A DNA stretch of 64,000 nucleotides from assembly GCF_003386665.1 (NCBI RefSeq), contig NZ_QTUB01000001.1:1736001-1800000 (forward strand), written 5' to 3'. Source of the stretch: Xenorhabdus cabanillasii. Its GTDB lineage: Bacteria > Pseudomonadota > Gammaproteobacteria > Enterobacterales > Enterobacteriaceae. Made by a program: the position numbers and the translations under genes. Positions 46,703 through 58,760 of the stretch are shown one piece after another. Positions within the stretch are counted from its first letter, which is position 1. Every line of letters starts with the position of its first letter. The notes below the pieces were generated by a model, which had not been told where the DNA came from, made no database searches, and worked only from the letters and a program-made list of their open reading frames with translations.

Positions 46703-49357
46703 TTATACTTTATCCTTGGTGTTAAGGGCTTCTGTCAACCTTTCTGATAATTCCCCCCTGATTTTTTTATCTAGTGCCAGGTGATCTTTGTCAGCCAGCA
46801 CAAAAAGATCTTCCACGCGTTCACCGATAGTTGTAATGCGGGCACCATGCAGGGAAACCCCCAATTCAGCAAAAATACTGCCAACCCGTGCCAACAGCCC
46901 CGGTTGATCCAACGCAACCAGTTCCATATAACTACGACGGGGATTTTGTGTTGGTAAAAAATTCACGTTAGGCGGAACATCAAAATGACGTAATTTCGCT
47001 GGTAAATTACGCGTCTTAGGGGGCTTCGGATGAGGTGCATTAATGGCTTTGAGTAAAGCCCGGCGGATGGGTTCATGACGATCTGGTGCCAGTGAGTGAT
47101 CGTTCGGATCCAGTATGACAAAGGTATCCATCGCCATTTCATCCCGATTGGTAAAGATCTGGGCATTATGGACGCTTAAGTTGCGTCGATCTAACTCTCC
47201 AACAACAGCAGCGAAAAGAGAAGGCCGATCCTGGCACCAGATGAAAATTTCCGTTCCTCCATGAGAAAATGACGTACTGATTAATACCATTGGTTCCGGT
47301 GATTGATGATTAACCAGATGGCTGGCATGCCAGGCTAATTGATCCGGGGTATGACGCAAAAAATAATCTGCATGGCAGCGACTCCAAATATAGTGTAGCT
47401 TTTGTTCGTCAATATTCTCCTGTCGTAGCAGAGCCAGTGCCTGCAAACGATTGTGACGGATATGATCACGTAAATCAGGGGTATTCTGTACTCCTTTGAG
47501 TAACTGGGTTTCAGTAGCAAAGTAGAGTTCACGCAGCAGGCTCTGTTTCCAATTACTCCATAGTTTGGTATTTGTGGCGCAGATGTCTGCAACGGTCAGG
47601 CAGAGCAAGTAATTCAGGCGATTTTGATTTTTGACCTGACAGGCGAATTGCTGAATGACTTCGGGATCTTGGATATCCCGCCGCTGTGCAGTGACTGACA
47701 TCAGCAAATGATAATGAACGAGCCACTCTATTAATTCTGCTTCACGAGTTGTCAGCCCGTGTTGTATGGCAAAGGTGAACGCATCTTTAGCACCCAGTTC
47801 GGAATGATCGCCGTTACGCCCTTTGGCAATATCATGGAAAAAAGCAGCCAGTCGCAACAGTTCAGGTTGTGGAATACGAGGATAGAGTTCGACACATACA
47901 GGGTGGAGCATGCGGTTATTTTCATCAGCAAAGCTTTCCAGCTTTTGCAATACCCGGATAGTATGTTCGTCAACGGTATAAGCATGGAACAAATCGAACT
48001 GCATTTGACCGACAATATTACTCCAAAGTGGTGTATAGGCACTTAAAACACTATGGCGGTGCATTGAAAGCAAAGCGCTTTTGACTGCATGAGGATGGCG
48101 CAGGATTTCCATAAAAATTTTTCGTGCCTCAGGCAGCTCACACAAAGGCTGGCTGAGATTTCTGCGGGCATAGCGAAGCTGGCGCAATGTAGTGGAGTAG
48201 ATCCCTGTTATCTCCTGATGGACTGCCATGTGATAAAACATTTTCAGAATTGCGGCAGGATCACGGCTAAACAGTGTGTCATCAATGACATCAATCAGGT
48301 CTCCCCGCAACTGAAATTCTTCATTCAGAGCGCGTGGCTTTTCGTCAGGCTGTATTGTCAGAATTGCTTCATCAAAAAGTTGCAGCAGCATCTCATTCAG
48401 CTCACTGACACGGCGTGTCATGCGGTAGAAATCCTTCATCATCTGCTCGACGGGTTGATTGCGTTCACCTTCATACCCGAGCAGCCGGGCTACACTGAAC
48501 TGGCGCTCAAACAGCAGTCGGTTGTCATAGCGGGTAACGGTCAGATGGAGGGCAAAACGGATATGCCAGAGAAAATTTTGGCATTCGTTTAATTCATTAC
48601 GCTCTTCGTGGGTCAGAAAGCCAAAATCGACCATTTCATCTAAAGATGTTGCCCCGAAATGGCGGTGAGCAACCCAAAGTAAAGTATGAATATCACGCAA
48701 TCCCCCAGGGCTGCTTTTGATATCGGGTTCCAGATTGTAGCTGGTGCTGTGATAGCGTTGATGACGTTTTTTCTGTTCGGTCAGTTTGGCAGCAAAAAAT
48801 TGGGCTGATGGCCAGAAATCATCACTAAAAATTTGCTTCTGCAAGCGCAGGAACAGCGGTAAATCACCACAAATTAAACGGGATTCAATAAGATTTGTGG
48901 CGATTGTCAGATCAGCAAGCCCTTTTTCAAGACACTCTTCGAATGTTCTGACACTGTGGCCGACTTCCAGGCGAATATCCCATAACAGCGTAATGAATTG
49001 CCCGATGCGGGTTGATTGTTCTTCAGTCAGTGGATATTCGCTTAGAACCAGCAGGTCAATATCAGAAAGAGGGTGCAACTCCCGTCGGCCATAACCACCG
49101 ACCGCAATCAGGGAAAGTGAATCTATCTGATCAAACCCTTGTTGCTGCCATAACCGTATCAGAAGCCTGTCAATATAATCACTGCGGGTATAAATCAATG
49201 CAGTCGGAGAAATGCCAGCTTTGAATGCTTGCTCAAGCCACAATTGAAACTCATCAATATGTTGTTTCAGCACGGGACACCGAAGATCATCATGGGAAAA
49301 TTCCACCGGAGACAGTGGAGGAATAGGGGCATGCGCAAAAGCAATATCAACTGGCAT
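46703..49357 (-). CDS. glnD: Bifunctional uridylyltransferase/uridylyl-removing enzyme GlnD
   Basis: Nitrogen sensor that uridylylates PII when glutamine is low and removes UMP when it is high; 884 residues (E. coli 890). Domains in order: nucleotidyltransferase with [17 protein letters not shown] near 90, linker region, HD phosphohydrolase with [17 protein letters not shown] near 510, and two C-terminal ACT domains (FVILDPND... and [20 protein letters not shown]) that bind glutamine. All motifs look intact. It is divergent from nothing: map, glnD and dapD all read on the minus strand. Confidence 0.96.
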   Translation of the reverse strand: MPVDIAFAHAPIPPLSPVEFSHDDLRCPVLKQHIDEFQLWLEQAFKAGISPTALIYTRSDYIDRLLIRLWQQQGFDQIDSLSLIAVGGYGRRELHPLSDIDLLVLSEYPLTEEQSTRIGQFITLLWDIRLEVGHSVRTFEECLEKGLADLTIATNLIESRLICGDLPLFLRLQKQIFSDDFWPSAQFFAAKLTEQKKRHQRYHSTSYNLEPDIKSSPGGLRDIHTLLWVAHRHFGATSLDEMVDFGFLTHEERNELNECQNFLWHIRFALHLTVTRYDNRLLFERQFSVARLLGYEGERNQPVEQMMKDFYRMTRRVSELNEMLLQLFDEAILTIQPDEKPRALNEEFQLRGDLIDVIDDTLFSRDPAAILKMFYHMAVHQEITGIYSTTLRQLRYARRNLSQPLCELPEARKIFMEILRHPHAVKSALLSMHRHSVLSAYTPLWSNIVGQMQFDLFHAYTVDEHTIRVLQKLESFADENNRMLHPVCVELYPRIPQPELLRLAAFFHDIAKGRNGDHSELGAKDAFTFAIQHGLTTREAELIEWLVHYHLLMSVTAQRRDIQDPEVIQQFACQVKNQNRLNYLLCLTVADICATNTKLWSNWKQSLLRELYFATETQLLKGVQNTPDLRDHIRHNRLQALALLRQENIDEQKLHYIWSRCHADYFLRHTPDQLAWHASHLVNHQSPEPMVLISTSFSHGGTEIFIWCQDRPSLFAAVVGELDRRNLSVHNAQIFTNRDEMAMDTFVILDPNDHSLAPDRHEPIRRALLKAINAPHPKPPKTRNLPAKLRHFDVPPNVNFLPTQNPRRSYMELVALDQPGLLARVGSIFAELGVSLHGARITTIGERVEDLFVLADKDHLALDKKIRGELSERLTEALNTKDKV

Positions 49358-49466
49358 ATTCAGAAACCTATGATAAGAAAACCGTGAGGTGAACAGGCGT
49401 TAGTGGTCGATGATGAAGCATTGATGGGGACAGTTTATGTACAAGGGCTGCATTTATCAATGCTGT

Positions 49467-49530
49467 TTATACCCGTTGTCTTTCAAGTTGCAGCTTTGTT
49501 GGCTGCATCTTGAAATCCATACTTATTACT
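49467..49530. repeat. Palindromic intergenic repeat, best full copy
   Basis: TATACCCGTTGTCTTTCAAG leads into TTGCAGCTTTGTTGGCTGCA and TCTTGAAATCCATA. CTTTCAAGTTGCAGC pairs with GCTGCATCTTGAAA. It lies between map and glnD. Related copies are at 14009, 15514, 37637, 40042, 44383 and 55541. Confidence 0.75.
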
Positions 49531-50323
49531 CGTTAACTAATACGGCTGAAATATGTGGTTCTTCTTCTTTGCGCCAGGTCATGATTTCACAACCGTTGTC
49601 GGTAACGACAATGGTATGTTCATATTGCGCAGACCAGCCACGATCTTTAGTTTTGACTGTCCAGCCATCTTTCATGGTACGGATACGAAAATCGCCGGTG
49701 TTGACCATAGGTTCAATAGTGAAGGCCATACCTTTTTGCAGAATAACGCCACCATCATCAGCATCGTAATGAAGCACGTGAGGTTCTTCATGGAAACCCC
49801 TGCCGATACCGTGACCACAATATTCGCGAACTACAGAGTAATCGTGACTTTCCACGTATTGCTGAATTGCTTTGCCGATGCAGCGCAGACGGATACCCGG
49901 TTTAACCATTTTCAGTGCAAGGTACAGGCTCTCCTGAGTGATACGACACAGGCGTTCGCCCTGAATAGTTGGTGTACCGACAATAAACATTTTGGAGGTA
50001 TCACCGTGAAATTCATTTTTAATCACAGTCACATCAATGTTAACGATATCGCCTTCTTTCAGTACTTTGTCATCGCTTGGAATGCCGTGGCAAACCACGT
50101 CATTGACAGAGATACAGACGGATTTAGGGAAACCGTGGTAACCCAGACAGGCGGAAATGGCCTGCTGTTTATTCGTGATGTATTCGTGGCAAATGCGATC
50201 AAGTTCACCAGTGGTTACGCCCGCCTTAATGTGCGGTTCGATCATCTCCAGAACCTCAGCTGCCAGACGCCCGGCAACGCGCATTTTCTGAATGTCTTCG
50301 TCTGTTTTGATAGTAATAGCCAT
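49526..50323 (-). CDS. map: Type I methionine aminopeptidase
   Basis: Essential cytosolic metalloprotease that removes initiator methionine; 265 residues (E. coli 264). The metal-binding residues of the family appear in order: VNIDVTVIKNEFHGDTSK (two aspartates), GHGIGRGFHEEPHV (histidine), FTIEPM (glutamate) and SAQYEHTIVVTDNG (glutamate). No N-terminal zinc finger, so type Ia. It is divergent from rpsB across 402 bases, as in E. coli. Confidence 0.97.
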   Translation of the reverse strand: MAITIKTDEDIQKMRVAGRLAAEVLEMIEPHIKAGVTTGELDRICHEYITNKQQAISACLGYHGFPKSVCISVNDVVCHGIPSDDKVLKEGDIVNIDVTVIKNEFHGDTSKMFIVGTPTIQGERLCRITQESLYLALKMVKPGIRLRCIGKAIQQYVESHDYSVVREYCGHGIGRGFHEEPHVLHYDADDGGVILQKGMAFTIEPMVNTGDFRIRTMKDGWTVKTKDRGWSAQYEHTIVVTDNGCEIMTWRKEEEPHISAVLVNE

Positions 50324-50465
50324 GAAATCAGTCCATTAGAATCGGAGGAGTTACCGATTCTTTGATATTAATTAAGAAAAAAATGATGATGGTAATGGTA
50401 TCAGCCCACTGTATATCTAACAATAACTGCTGATCGCCAAGACTAGCAGAAAGCTGTAACAAATG

Positions 50466-50495
50466 TTGGTGTATGGGGGCGGTTTATGGTATAAA
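50466..50495 (+). promoter_or_regulatory. rpsB promoter
   Basis: -35-like TTGGTG (50466-50471) and -10 TATAAA (50490-50495), 18 bases apart, followed by GCGCGCC, the GC-rich discriminator of stringently regulated ribosomal promoters. Confidence 0.65.
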
Positions 50496-50595
50496 GCGCG
50501 CCGGTATTCTGTGTAATTGTTTCCTATAGTGGAGGTAATATACAGGAATGCTGAATAAACTCATTTGTGTAAATAACACACACGGATCGGCACAT

Positions 50596-51451
<856 letters not shown>

Positions 51452-51507
51452 TAAGGCATGCTCGTTCTTGAGCCCCTTATTGACCAGGTATTGAAATATA
51501 TTGGTTA

Positions 51508-51530
51508 GGGGGCCTATTATGGCCCCCTTT
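51508..51530 (+). terminator. Hairpin between rpsB and tsf
   Basis: GGGGGCC (51508-51514) and GGCCCCC (51521-51527) with loop TATTAT, followed by TTT. Probably a partial terminator setting the S2 to EF-Ts ratio. Confidence 0.75.
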
Positions 51531-51613
51531 ACTTATCTGATATAGAACTATTATCTGATAACTTTCCACGCGGAATCTTATCTTCCCGCGAGACACATCG
51601 AGGAATAAAACAA

Positions 51614-52471
51614 ATGGCTGACATTACCGCTGCTCTGGTAAAAGAACTGCGTGAGCGTACTGGCGCAGGCATGATGGAATGTAAAAAAGCACTGGTTGAA
51701 GCAAATGGTGATATCGAACTGGCTATCGATAACATGCGTAAATCAGGTCAGGCAAAAGCAGCTAAAAAAGCAGGCCGTGTTGCGGCTGAAGGCGTTATCC
51801 TGGTTGAGGTTTCAGCTGATGCTAAATTCGCAGGTATCGTTGAACTGAACTGTGAAACTGACTTCGTTGCTAAAGATTCAGGCTTCCTGGCGTTCGGTAA
51901 AGAAGTTATTGCTTCCGTTATGGCTGACAAAAACGCTGACATTGATGCACTGAAAGCTAAGTTCGAAGAACAGCGCACTACTCTGGTAGCGAAAATTGGT
52001 GAAAACATCAACATCCGTCGCGTTGCTATTCTGGAAGGTGAAGCGGTAGGCTCTTACCTGCACGGCGCTCGTATCGGTGTTCTGGTTGCTGCTGAAGGCG
52101 CAAACGAAGAGCTGATCAAACACATCGCAATGCACGTTGCTGCAAGCAAGCCAGAATATGTAAACCCAACTGACGTTCCTGCTGACGTTGTTGAGCGTGA
52201 GCATCAGATCCAGCTGGACATCGCTATGCAGTCTGGCAAGCCACGCGAAATCGCAGAGAAAATGGTTTCTGGCCGTATGAACAAATTCACCGGCGAAATC
52301 TCTCTGACTGGTCAGAACTTCGTGATGGACCCAAGCAAAACTGTTGGTGCTCTGCTGAAAGAAAACAATGCTAAAGTTATCGACTTTATTCGCTTCGAAG
52401 TGGGCGAAGGCATTGAAAAAGTTGAAGCTGATTTCGCAGCAGAAGTTGCTGCAATGAGCAAACAGTCTTAA
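51614..52471 (+). CDS. tsf: Elongation factor Ts
   Basis: Guanine nucleotide exchange factor for EF-Tu, 285 residues (E. coli 283). The UBA-like N-terminus [20 protein letters not shown] and the core [10 protein letters not shown] region are conserved. It is co-transcribed with rpsB and followed by a hairpin at 52484-52512. Confidence 0.98.
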   Translation: MADITAALVKELRERTGAGMMECKKALVEANGDIELAIDNMRKSGQAKAAKKAGRVAAEGVILVEVSADAKFAGIVELNCETDFVAKDSGFLAFGKEVIASVMADKNADIDALKAKFEEQRTTLVAKIGENINIRRVAILEGEAVGSYLHGARIGVLVAAEGANEELIKHIAMHVAASKPEYVNPTDVPADVVEREHQIQLDIAMQSGKPREIAEKMVSGRMNKFTGEISLTGQNFVMDPSKTVGALLKENNAKVIDFIRFEVGEGIEKVEADFAAEVAAMSKQS

Positions 52472-52483
52472 TTGTTTAAACGG

Positions 52484-52512
52484 AGCCGCCCATTGGCGGT
52501 TCTGTCTTATTT
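52484..52512 (+). terminator. tsf terminator
   Basis: AGCCGCC (52484-52490) pairs with GGCGGTT (52495-52501), one G-T pair, loop CATT, then a T-rich tail. Confidence 0.65.
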
Positions 52513-52611
52513 CAAGATGAATTTTACATCTGGCTGCATAGCGTGGATGTGTAGTAATTGAATAAATCGTAGTAATCCCCAATAATCCTTATCTGCTTAG
52601 GACTGAACACC

Positions 52612-53340
52612 ATGGCAACCAATGCAAAACCCGTATATCAGAGAATCCTGCTTAAGCTCAGTGGAGAAGCCCTGCAAGGCACAGAAGGTTTTGGTATCGA
52701 TGCCAGCGTCTTAGACCGCATGGCTCAGGAAATCAAGGAACTGGTTGAGCTGGGTATTCAGGTTGGTGTCGTTATTGGCGGAGGTAATCTGTTTCGTGGA
52801 GCCGGGTTGGCTGAAGCAGGAATGAACCGTGTAGTCGGCGACCACATGGGCATGTTGGCGACCGTGATGAACGGTCTGGCGATGCGTGACGCCTTACATC
52901 GCGCCTATGTGAACGCCCGTTTGATGTCCGCTATCCCGCTGAATGGCGTATGTGACAACTATAGTTGGGCTGAAGCTATCAGCTTACTGCGTCACGGCCG
53001 TGTTGTTATTTTCTCGGCAGGTACTGGCAACCCGTTCTTTACGACAGATTCCGCAGCCTGCTTGCGCGGCATTGAAATTGAAGCGGATGTTGTGTTAAAA
53101 GCAACCAAAGTTGACGGGGTCTATTCTGCTGATCCTGCAAAAAATCCTGAAGCCGTTCTCTATAATAAGCTTACTTATCAGGAAGTATTGGAACGTGAAT
53201 TGAAAGTCATGGATCTCGCAGCCTTTACGCTGGCCCGTGACCATAACCTGCCAATTCGTGTTTTCAATATGAACAAACCAGGTGCACTTCGTCGTGTTGT
53301 CATGGGGGAAAGTGAAGGTACATTGATTTCTCACGGCTGA
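52612..53340 (+). CDS. pyrH: Uridylate kinase
   Basis: Amino-acid-kinase-fold UMP kinase, 242 residues (E. coli 241), making UDP from UMP. Seen: [13 protein letters not shown] near 10, [13 protein letters not shown] near 58 and the acceptor-site region [12 protein letters not shown]. It is allosterically controlled by GTP and UTP and is essential. It lies in the usual tsf-pyrH-frr order. Confidence 0.97.
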   Translation: MATNAKPVYQRILLKLSGEALQGTEGFGIDASVLDRMAQEIKELVELGIQVGVVIGGGNLFRGAGLAEAGMNRVVGDHMGMLATVMNGLAMRDALHRAYVNARLMSAIPLNGVCDNYSWAEAISLLRHGRVVIFSAGTGNPFFTTDSAACLRGIEIEADVVLKATKVDGVYSADPAKNPEAVLYNKLTYQEVLERELKVMDLAAFTLARDHNLPIRVFNMNKPGALRRVVMGESEGTLISHG

Positions 53341-53501
53341 TTTCTCACGATCTGATTTATCATTTCCCGTACTCAGAGACATTGGTGAAATTTGACGGTA
53401 TGATCAGTGTCCTGATACGCCGAATTTAATGGCACAGGACCATAAAATATCATGTTAATATTTATGGTCTAGAACATAACCAGCTCCCAAGGGTTTATAA
53501 C

Positions 53502-54059
53502 GTGATTAATGAAATCAAAAAAGACGCACAAGACCGCATGGAAAAAAGCGTCGAAGCACTGAAAAACCAAATCAGCAAGGTGCGTACTGGCCGTGCTTCT
53601 CCTAGCCTGTTGGATGGCATCAGCGTTGAATATTACGGCGCTGCAACACCATTGCGTCAGATCGCAAACGTTGTTGCCGAAGATGCGCGTACTTTAGCGA
53701 TCACGGTATTTGATCGTTCTATGACCGCAGCTGTTGAAAAAGCGATTATGGCTTCTGATCTGGGTTTAAACCCATCTTCCGCTGGAACCATCATTCGCGT
53801 TCCTCTGCCACCACTGACTGAAGAACGTCGTAAAGATCTGATTAAGGTCGTTCGTGGTGATGCAGAACAAGGCCGTGTGTCCATTCGTAATATCCGCCGT
53901 GATGCTAACGATAAGGTTAAAGCACTGCTGAAAGATAAAGAAATCAGTGAAGATGAAGAACGTCGTTCGCAGGACGATATTCAGAAACTGACTGATAGTT
54001 TCATCAAAAAGGTTGATGAAGCACTGGCGAATAAAGAAGCAGAATTGATGGATTTCTGA
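53502..54059 (+). CDS. frr: Ribosome recycling factor
   Basis: Splits post-termination ribosomes with EF-G; 185 residues exactly as in E. coli. It is a tRNA-shaped protein: a three-helix bundle plus a beta domain ([16 protein letters not shown]). The start is GTG at 53502, matching the conserved [10 protein letters not shown]-terminus; E. coli also uses GTG. Confidence 0.97.
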   Translation: MINEIKKDAQDRMEKSVEALKNQISKVRTGRASPSLLDGISVEYYGAATPLRQIANVVAEDARTLAITVFDRSMTAAVEKAIMASDLGLNPSSAGTIIRVPLPPLTEERRKDLIKVVRGDAEQGRVSIRNIRRDANDKVKALLKDKEISEDEERRSQDDIQKLTDSFIKKVDEALANKEAELMDF

Positions 54060-54075
54060 TTGCCACTTCTCGAAT

Positions 54076-54110
54076 CAACGCCGCAGCTCTGCGGCGTTGT
54101 TCTTATTTAT
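54076..54110 (+). terminator. frr terminator
   Basis: CAACGCCGCA (54076-54085) and TGCGGCGTTG (54090-54099) make a perfect 10-bp stem with a 4-base loop and a T-rich tail. Confidence 0.9.
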
Positions 54111-54226
54111 TTAATATTACTAATATTCCATTTCATATCACATTTCTTTCTCAAGCAATGGACATAGCGATCAGGACAGATCAAACTATTGCGATTTTAT
54201 GTCAGTAGAATACTTAGAGTATAAAA

Positions 54227-55423
54227 ATGAAACGCTTAACTATCCTCGGTTCAACGGGGTCCGTCGGGAAAAGTACACTCTCAGTTGTCAGAAATAACCC
54301 AGATAAATTCCGAGTTGTGGCACTGGTCGCCGGGAAAAATAGCGAACTCATGGCACAACAATGTCAGGAGTTTCGGCCTCAATATGCCGCAATGGCAGAT
54401 GAATATTCAGCAACAGAATTACGGAATTTATTGCAGGAACAAGGCAGCCAGATCGAAGTCCTGTCTGGAAAAGATGCCATTTGTGATTTAGCGGCACTGG
54501 AAGATGTCGATCAAGTCATGTCTGCTATTGTTGGTGTCGCTGGGTTATTGCCAACACTGGCAGCGATTCGCAAAGGTAAGCAAGTTCTGCTGGCTAACAA
54601 AGAATCTCTTATTACTAGTGGCCGCCTGTTTATGGAGGCGGTTAGCCAATATAAAGCGCAATTATTGCCGATTGATAGCGAACATAATGCTATTTTCCAA
54701 AGTTTGCCTGAATCAGTGCAACATAACCTCGGTACTGCGAATTTAAAAGATCATGGTATCTCCAGTATTATTTTAACGGGCTCCGGTGGACCATTCCGTA
54801 AAACCTCCTTGGATAAATTACCCCATGTCACACCTGATGAGGCTTGTGCTCACCCAATCTGGTCAATGGGGCGTAAAATTTCCGTTGACTCTGCAACAAT
54901 GATGAATAAAGGGTTGGAATATATTGAAGCCCGTAATCTGTTTAATGCTTCTGCTGATGAAATGGAAGTGCTGTTACATCCGCAATCAGTCATCCACTCA
55001 ATGGTTCGATACCATGATGGCAGTATCATTGCGCAATTGGGAACACAGGATATGTGTACTCCGATAGCTTATGGCATGGCCTATCCTAATCGCATTGTGT
55101 CCGGTGCGAAACCACTGGATTTTACTGAACTCAGTACACTCACTTTTGAAGCGTTGGACTATCGCCGCTACCCCTGCCTTAAATTGGCAATTGATGCATG
55201 TCATGAAGGTCAGGCTGCAACAACAGCATTGAATGCAGCTAATGAAGAAACCGTCAGTGCTTTTTTACAGAATAGAATTCGTTTTACTGATATCGCTATA
55301 GTAAATAGGCAGGTAGTTGAAAAATTAAGTTTATCTGAACCTCAAAGCATTGAAGAGGTCTTAGAAATCGATAACATAGCGAGAACTTTAGCGAAAGAGG
55401 CAATCAAAGCCTTTGCTAAATAG
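54227..55423 (+). CDS. dxr: 1-deoxy-D-xylulose 5-phosphate reductoisomerase
   Basis: First committed enzyme of the MEP isoprenoid pathway, 398 residues as in E. coli, converting DXP to MEP with NADPH; the target of fosmidomycin. N-terminal Rossmann motif [15 protein letters not shown], metal and substrate motifs [26 protein letters not shown] and [19 protein letters not shown] are intact. It has its own 170-base upstream gap after the frr terminator and is followed by a terminator at 55650. Confidence 0.97.
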   Translation: MKRLTILGSTGSVGKSTLSVVRNNPDKFRVVALVAGKNSELMAQQCQEFRPQYAAMADEYSATELRNLLQEQGSQIEVLSGKDAICDLAALEDVDQVMSAIVGVAGLLPTLAAIRKGKQVLLANKESLITSGRLFMEAVSQYKAQLLPIDSEHNAIFQSLPESVQHNLGTANLKDHGISSIILTGSGGPFRKTSLDKLPHVTPDEACAHPIWSMGRKISVDSATMMNKGLEYIEARNLFNASADEMEVLLHPQSVIHSMVRYHDGSIIAQLGTQDMCTPIAYGMAYPNRIVSGAKPLDFTELSTLTFEALDYRRYPCLKLAIDACHEGQAATTALNAANEETVSAFLQNRIRFTDIAIVNRQVVEKLSLSEPQSIEEVLEIDNIARTLAKEAIKAFAK

Positions 55424-55540
55424 CTAATTTTGCTAATAAGTATATGTTTGTTTGCGTTTGGGCAAATGATATAGTTCGCAGGTAAATCATAGTTGTTATA
55501 ATAGCCATTTCGATATTTGGCATACGTTTTTGCGGGCGTA

Positions 55541-55612
55541 TATACCCAATAGATTCTGAGTTGCTGCACAGCCAACAACGAAAGAAGCAGCTTAAGAGAT
55601 CAAGGGTGTATC
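55541..55612. repeat. Diverged copy of the palindromic repeat
   Basis: TATACCCAATAGATTCTGAG, then TTGCTGCACAGCCAACAA, then AGCAGCTTAAGAGATCAAGGGTGTA. TATACCC and GGGTGTA form the outer arms; the centre has GCAGCC and AAC blocks in inverse orientation to the 49467 copy. Confidence 0.55.
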
Positions 55613-55649
55613 AGAGATAAAGGCTTTCATTCGGGTTTATTCCAGAAAT

Positions 55650-55678
55650 AGCCGTGGTAATCGTTAACACGGCTTTTT
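55650..55678 (+). terminator. dxr terminator
   Basis: AGCCGTG (55650-55656) pairs with CACGGCT (55668-55674), followed by TTTT. Confidence 0.75.
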
Positions 55679-55737
55679 CATGTGTGAAAGTTCTTGAACC
55701 ACAAGAAGCCAGCTTAGTTATTTAAGGATTAGTTTGA

Positions 55738-56490
55738 GTGATATCGCCTAGTGATTGTGGCTCATCGCTAACGTTACCCAGACACGTTGCTATCATTATG
55801 GATGGTAATGGTCGCTGGGCAAAAAAGCGTGGGAAATTAAGAGTTTTTGGTCATCGTGCTGGAATTAAAGCTGTACGAAGCGCTGTGAGCTTTTCGGTTA
55901 AGAATAATATCGAATCACTGACATTATATGCTTTCAGTAGTGAAAACTGGAATCGTCCACAACAAGAAGTCAGTTCATTGATGGAACTGTTTGTTTTTGC
56001 CCTTGATAATGAAGTGAAGAGCTTACATAAACACAATGTGAAATTGTCTGTTATTGGTGATATCAGTCGGTTTAGCCCACGGTTACAGGAACGTATCCGT
56101 CGTTCAGTTGAATTGACGGCGGACAATACCGGATTGCAGCTTAATATCGCCGCCAATTATGGAGGCCGTTGGGATTTGGTTCAGAGTGTCAAGCAGATTG
56201 CTGAGAAAGCCAGAGCAAATCAGCTTAATCCTGAGGAAATTACCGAAGCAACAGTAAGTAGTTTCATGAACTTGAGTCAGCAGTCTGATGTTGATTTAGT
56301 GATTAGGACAGGAGGCGAACATCGTATCAGTAATTTCCTGTTATGGCAGATCGCTTATGCAGAATTGTATTTTACCGATATACTTTGGCCTGATTTTGAT
56401 GAAACAGCTTTTGAAGGTGCTATTCATGCCTTTGCCAAACGAGAACGCCGATTTGGCGGAACACCAGACGATGCCGAAGTGGGATCATAG
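55738..56490 (+). CDS. uppS: Undecaprenyl diphosphate synthase
   Basis: cis-Prenyltransferase, 250 residues, making the C55 carrier lipid for peptidoglycan and O-antigen. The catalytic aspartate is in HVAIIMDGNGRWAKKRGK; the FPP-binding and IPP-binding segments LTLYAFSSENWNRP and DLVIRTGGEHRISNFLLWQIAYAEL are conserved. The start appears to be GTG at 55738 with AAGGA upstream. It begins the uppS-cdsA-rseP-bamA-skp-lpxD-fabZ-lpxA cluster. Confidence 0.96.
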   Translation: MISPSDCGSSLTLPRHVAIIMDGNGRWAKKRGKLRVFGHRAGIKAVRSAVSFSVKNNIESLTLYAFSSENWNRPQQEVSSLMELFVFALDNEVKSLHKHNVKLSVIGDISRFSPRLQERIRRSVELTADNTGLQLNIAANYGGRWDLVQSVKQIAEKARANQLNPEEITEATVSSFMNLSQQSDVDLVIRTGGEHRISNFLLWQIAYAELYFTDILWPDFDETAFEGAIHAFAKRERRFGGTPDDAEVGS

Positions 56491-56499
56491 GAGGAGAAC

Positions 56500-57363
56500 T
56501 TGCTGAAGTACCGTCTTTTAACTACGTTAATCTTAATTCCACTTGTTATTGCAGCTCTGTTTTTACTTCCCCCATCAGGATTTGGGTTGGTTGTCATTGC
56601 AGTTTCAGCACTTGCTGCATGGGAATGGGGGCAATTTGCCGGATTATTGACACAGGCTAAACGTGTTACTCTGGCAGTGTTGTGTACTGTGGGTTTGCTG
56701 GTCTTGCAATACTCTTTGGCAGATCTTAATCACCTTACTGAAAAACCACAAATTGTATATCTATTGTGGGCAGGAATGCTCTGGTGGGCTGCGGCTATTG
56801 TATTAGTTATTGCTTATCCTGCTTCAGCTTCTATTTGGAAATCCTCTGTTACACTGCGTGTGTTATTTGGTTTTCTGACAATTGTGCCGTTTTATTGTGG
56901 AATGATGGTGCTGCGTACCCAAGGATATGAAAATAATACTTATCACGGTGCATGGTGGCTGTTGTATGTGATGTTGCTGGTATGGGCTGCTGATTCGGGA
57001 GCTTACATTTTCGGTCGCACATTAGGTAAACATAAAATGGCACCTAAGGTATCTCCGGGCAAAACGCTTGAAGGACTGGCTGGTGGATTGTTGACTGCTG
57101 CGCTTATATCATGGCTGTTCAGTAAATTTGCCCCAGTGCCTGTTATGCCTGAGAACTTATTGTTGATTTCCGCCGTTGTTGTTATTGCATCTGTTTTCGG
57201 TGACCTGACCGAAAGTATGTTCAAGCGGGAATCAGGCATTAAAGACAGCAGTCAGTTGATCCCAGGGCATGGAGGTGTGATGGACAGGGTAGACAGTTTG
57301 ACTGCGGCGGTTCCTGTTTTTGCAGGGCTGGTAATGTTAATTTCTTCTGGATTTGGTCTCTGA
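56500..57363 (+). CDS. cdsA: Phosphatidate cytidylyltransferase
   Basis: Integral inner-membrane enzyme, 287 residues, making CDP-diacylglycerol from phosphatidate and CTP, the branch point for all phospholipids. About eight hydrophobic segments. The family signature [34 protein letters not shown] is shown here in part as [20 protein letters not shown]. The start is TTG at 56500 preceded by a very strong GGAGGAGAA, 9 bases after uppS. Confidence 0.95.
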   Translation: MLKYRLLTTLILIPLVIAALFLLPPSGFGLVVIAVSALAAWEWGQFAGLLTQAKRVTLAVLCTVGLLVLQYSLADLNHLTEKPQIVYLLWAGMLWWAAAIVLVIAYPASASIWKSSVTLRVLFGFLTIVPFYCGMMVLRTQGYENNTYHGAWWLLYVMLLVWAADSGAYIFGRTLGKHKMAPKVSPGKTLEGLAGGLLTAALISWLFSKFAPVPVMPENLLLISAVVVIASVFGDLTESMFKRESGIKDSSQLIPGHGGVMDRVDSLTAAVPVFAGLVMLISSGFGL

Positions 57364-57373
57364 AGGTACATTA

Positions 57374-58726
57374 ATGGATATTCTCTGGAATCTGGCTGCA
57401 TTTATTGTTGCATTGGGTGTGCTTATCACAGTGCATGAGTTCGGTCACTTCTGGGTGGCCAGGCGATGTGGTATTTACGTTGAGCGTTTTTCCATCGGGT
57501 TTGGTAAAGCACTCTGGCGTCGTACAGATAAACAGGGAACCGAATACGTTATTGCCCTTATTCCCTTGGGTGGATACGTCAAAATGCTCGATGAACGGGT
57601 TGAAACGGTTGCTCCTGAACGTCGTCATATGGCATTTAACAACAAAACCATCGGTCAGCGTGCGGCAGTTGTCAGCGCTGGCCCAATCGCAAACTTTATT
57701 CTGGCTGTTGTCGCTTATTGGTTGGTTTTTGTGATCGGTGTGCCTTCGGTACGCCCGGTGGTTTTGGATATTAAACCCGATTCTATAGCGGCGCAGGCAA
57801 ATATTTTGCCCGGAATGGAACTAAAAGCTGTTGACGGTATCGAAACTCCTGATTGGAACTCAGCAAGGCTGGCGTTAGTGAGTCAAGTTGGTGAATCCTC
57901 CGTTGAGGTGAATGTAGCACCAATGGACTCTTCTGATGCCATCCAAAAGACACTGGATTTGCGACATTGGGTATTTGATCCATCCAAACAGGATATCTTG
58001 CTATCTTTAGGAATTATGCCTGTTATCCCGCATCCCAGTTCTCAGGTGGATAAAATCCATCCTGGTTCGGCAGCCGAAAAAGCGGGTTTACAAAGTGGGG
58101 ACAGGATCGTTAAAGTCAATGATCAGGATATAGACGTCTGGCACAGTTTTGCATCTTATGTCAGGAAGAATCCGAATATTTCTCTAAAATTAGATGTTGC
58201 GAGAGCTGGCAGTATGATCACTTTATCACTGACTCCAACTGCTAAAAAGCTTTCCGATGGGCGTGAAATAGGTTTTGCTGGTATCGAATTTAAAATCATT
58301 CCACTGGCGGATGAATACAAAACAGTTCAACAATATGGGCCATTCTATGCTTTTTATGAGGCTGGAGATAAAACCTGGCAATTGATGAAGCTGACTGTCA
58401 ATATGATTGGCAAATTGATTGTTGGGGATGTAAAACTCAATAACCTCAGTGGCCCTATTTCCATAGCCAAGGGAGCCGGTGTATCGGCTGATTCTGGCTT
58501 GGTGTATTATTTGATGTTTTTGGCGTTAATCAGCGTCAATCTTGGGATCATTAACTTGTTCCCATTACCTGTACTAGATGGTGGACACTTGCTTTTCCTT
58601 GCTATCGAGAAGATCAAGGGAGGGCCGGTCTCCGAGCGTGTACAAGACTTCAGTTATCGCATTGGTGCTATATTGCTGGTGTTATTAATGGGGCTTGCAC
58701 TTTTCAATGATTTCTCCCGCTTTTAA
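57374..58726 (+). CDS. rseP: Site-2 metalloprotease RseP
   Basis: Intramembrane zinc protease, 450 residues as in E. coli, that cleaves RseA to release sigma-E. The HExxH motif is in [14 protein letters not shown] near residue 20, the second ligand region is [11 protein letters not shown], and two PDZ domains occupy about 115-310. Four membrane segments are evident. The ATG at 57374 is chosen over an upstream frame extension at 57353 because [15 protein letters not shown] is the conserved N-terminus. It precedes bamA by 34 bases. Confidence 0.95.
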   Translation: MDILWNLAAFIVALGVLITVHEFGHFWVARRCGIYVERFSIGFGKALWRRTDKQGTEYVIALIPLGGYVKMLDERVETVAPERRHMAFNNKTIGQRAAVVSAGPIANFILAVVAYWLVFVIGVPSVRPVVLDIKPDSIAAQANILPGMELKAVDGIETPDWNSARLALVSQVGESSVEVNVAPMDSSDAIQKTLDLRHWVFDPSKQDILLSLGIMPVIPHPSSQVDKIHPGSAAEKAGLQSGDRIVKVNDQDIDVWHSFASYVRKNPNISLKLDVARAGSMITLSLTPTAKKLSDGREIGFAGIEFKIIPLADEYKTVQQYGPFYAFYEAGDKTWQLMKLTVNMIGKLIVGDVKLNNLSGPISIAKGAGVSADSGLVYYLMFLALISVNLGIINLFPLPVLDGGHLLFLAIEKIKGGPVSERVQDFSYRIGAILLVLLMGLALFNDFSRF

Positions 58727-58760
58727 GGTGGGAGACCAGTTAGGAAAACGCATAACAACG

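Larger units (their letters stand above)
55424..55737. other. dxr-uppS intergenic region
   Basis: 314 bases without a gene, holding a diverged palindromic repeat copy (55541-55612) and an intrinsic terminator (55650-55678). E. coli has a much shorter gap; the repeat insertion explains much of the difference. Confidence 0.55.

Noticed and set aside
49553..50365. 270-codon open frame opposite map
   Set aside because: It is an antisense shadow of a strongly conserved essential gene; no family resemblance.
51878..52582. 234-codon open frame opposite tsf
   Set aside because: Antisense shadow caused by the codon bias of tsf; no ribosome site or recognisable domain.
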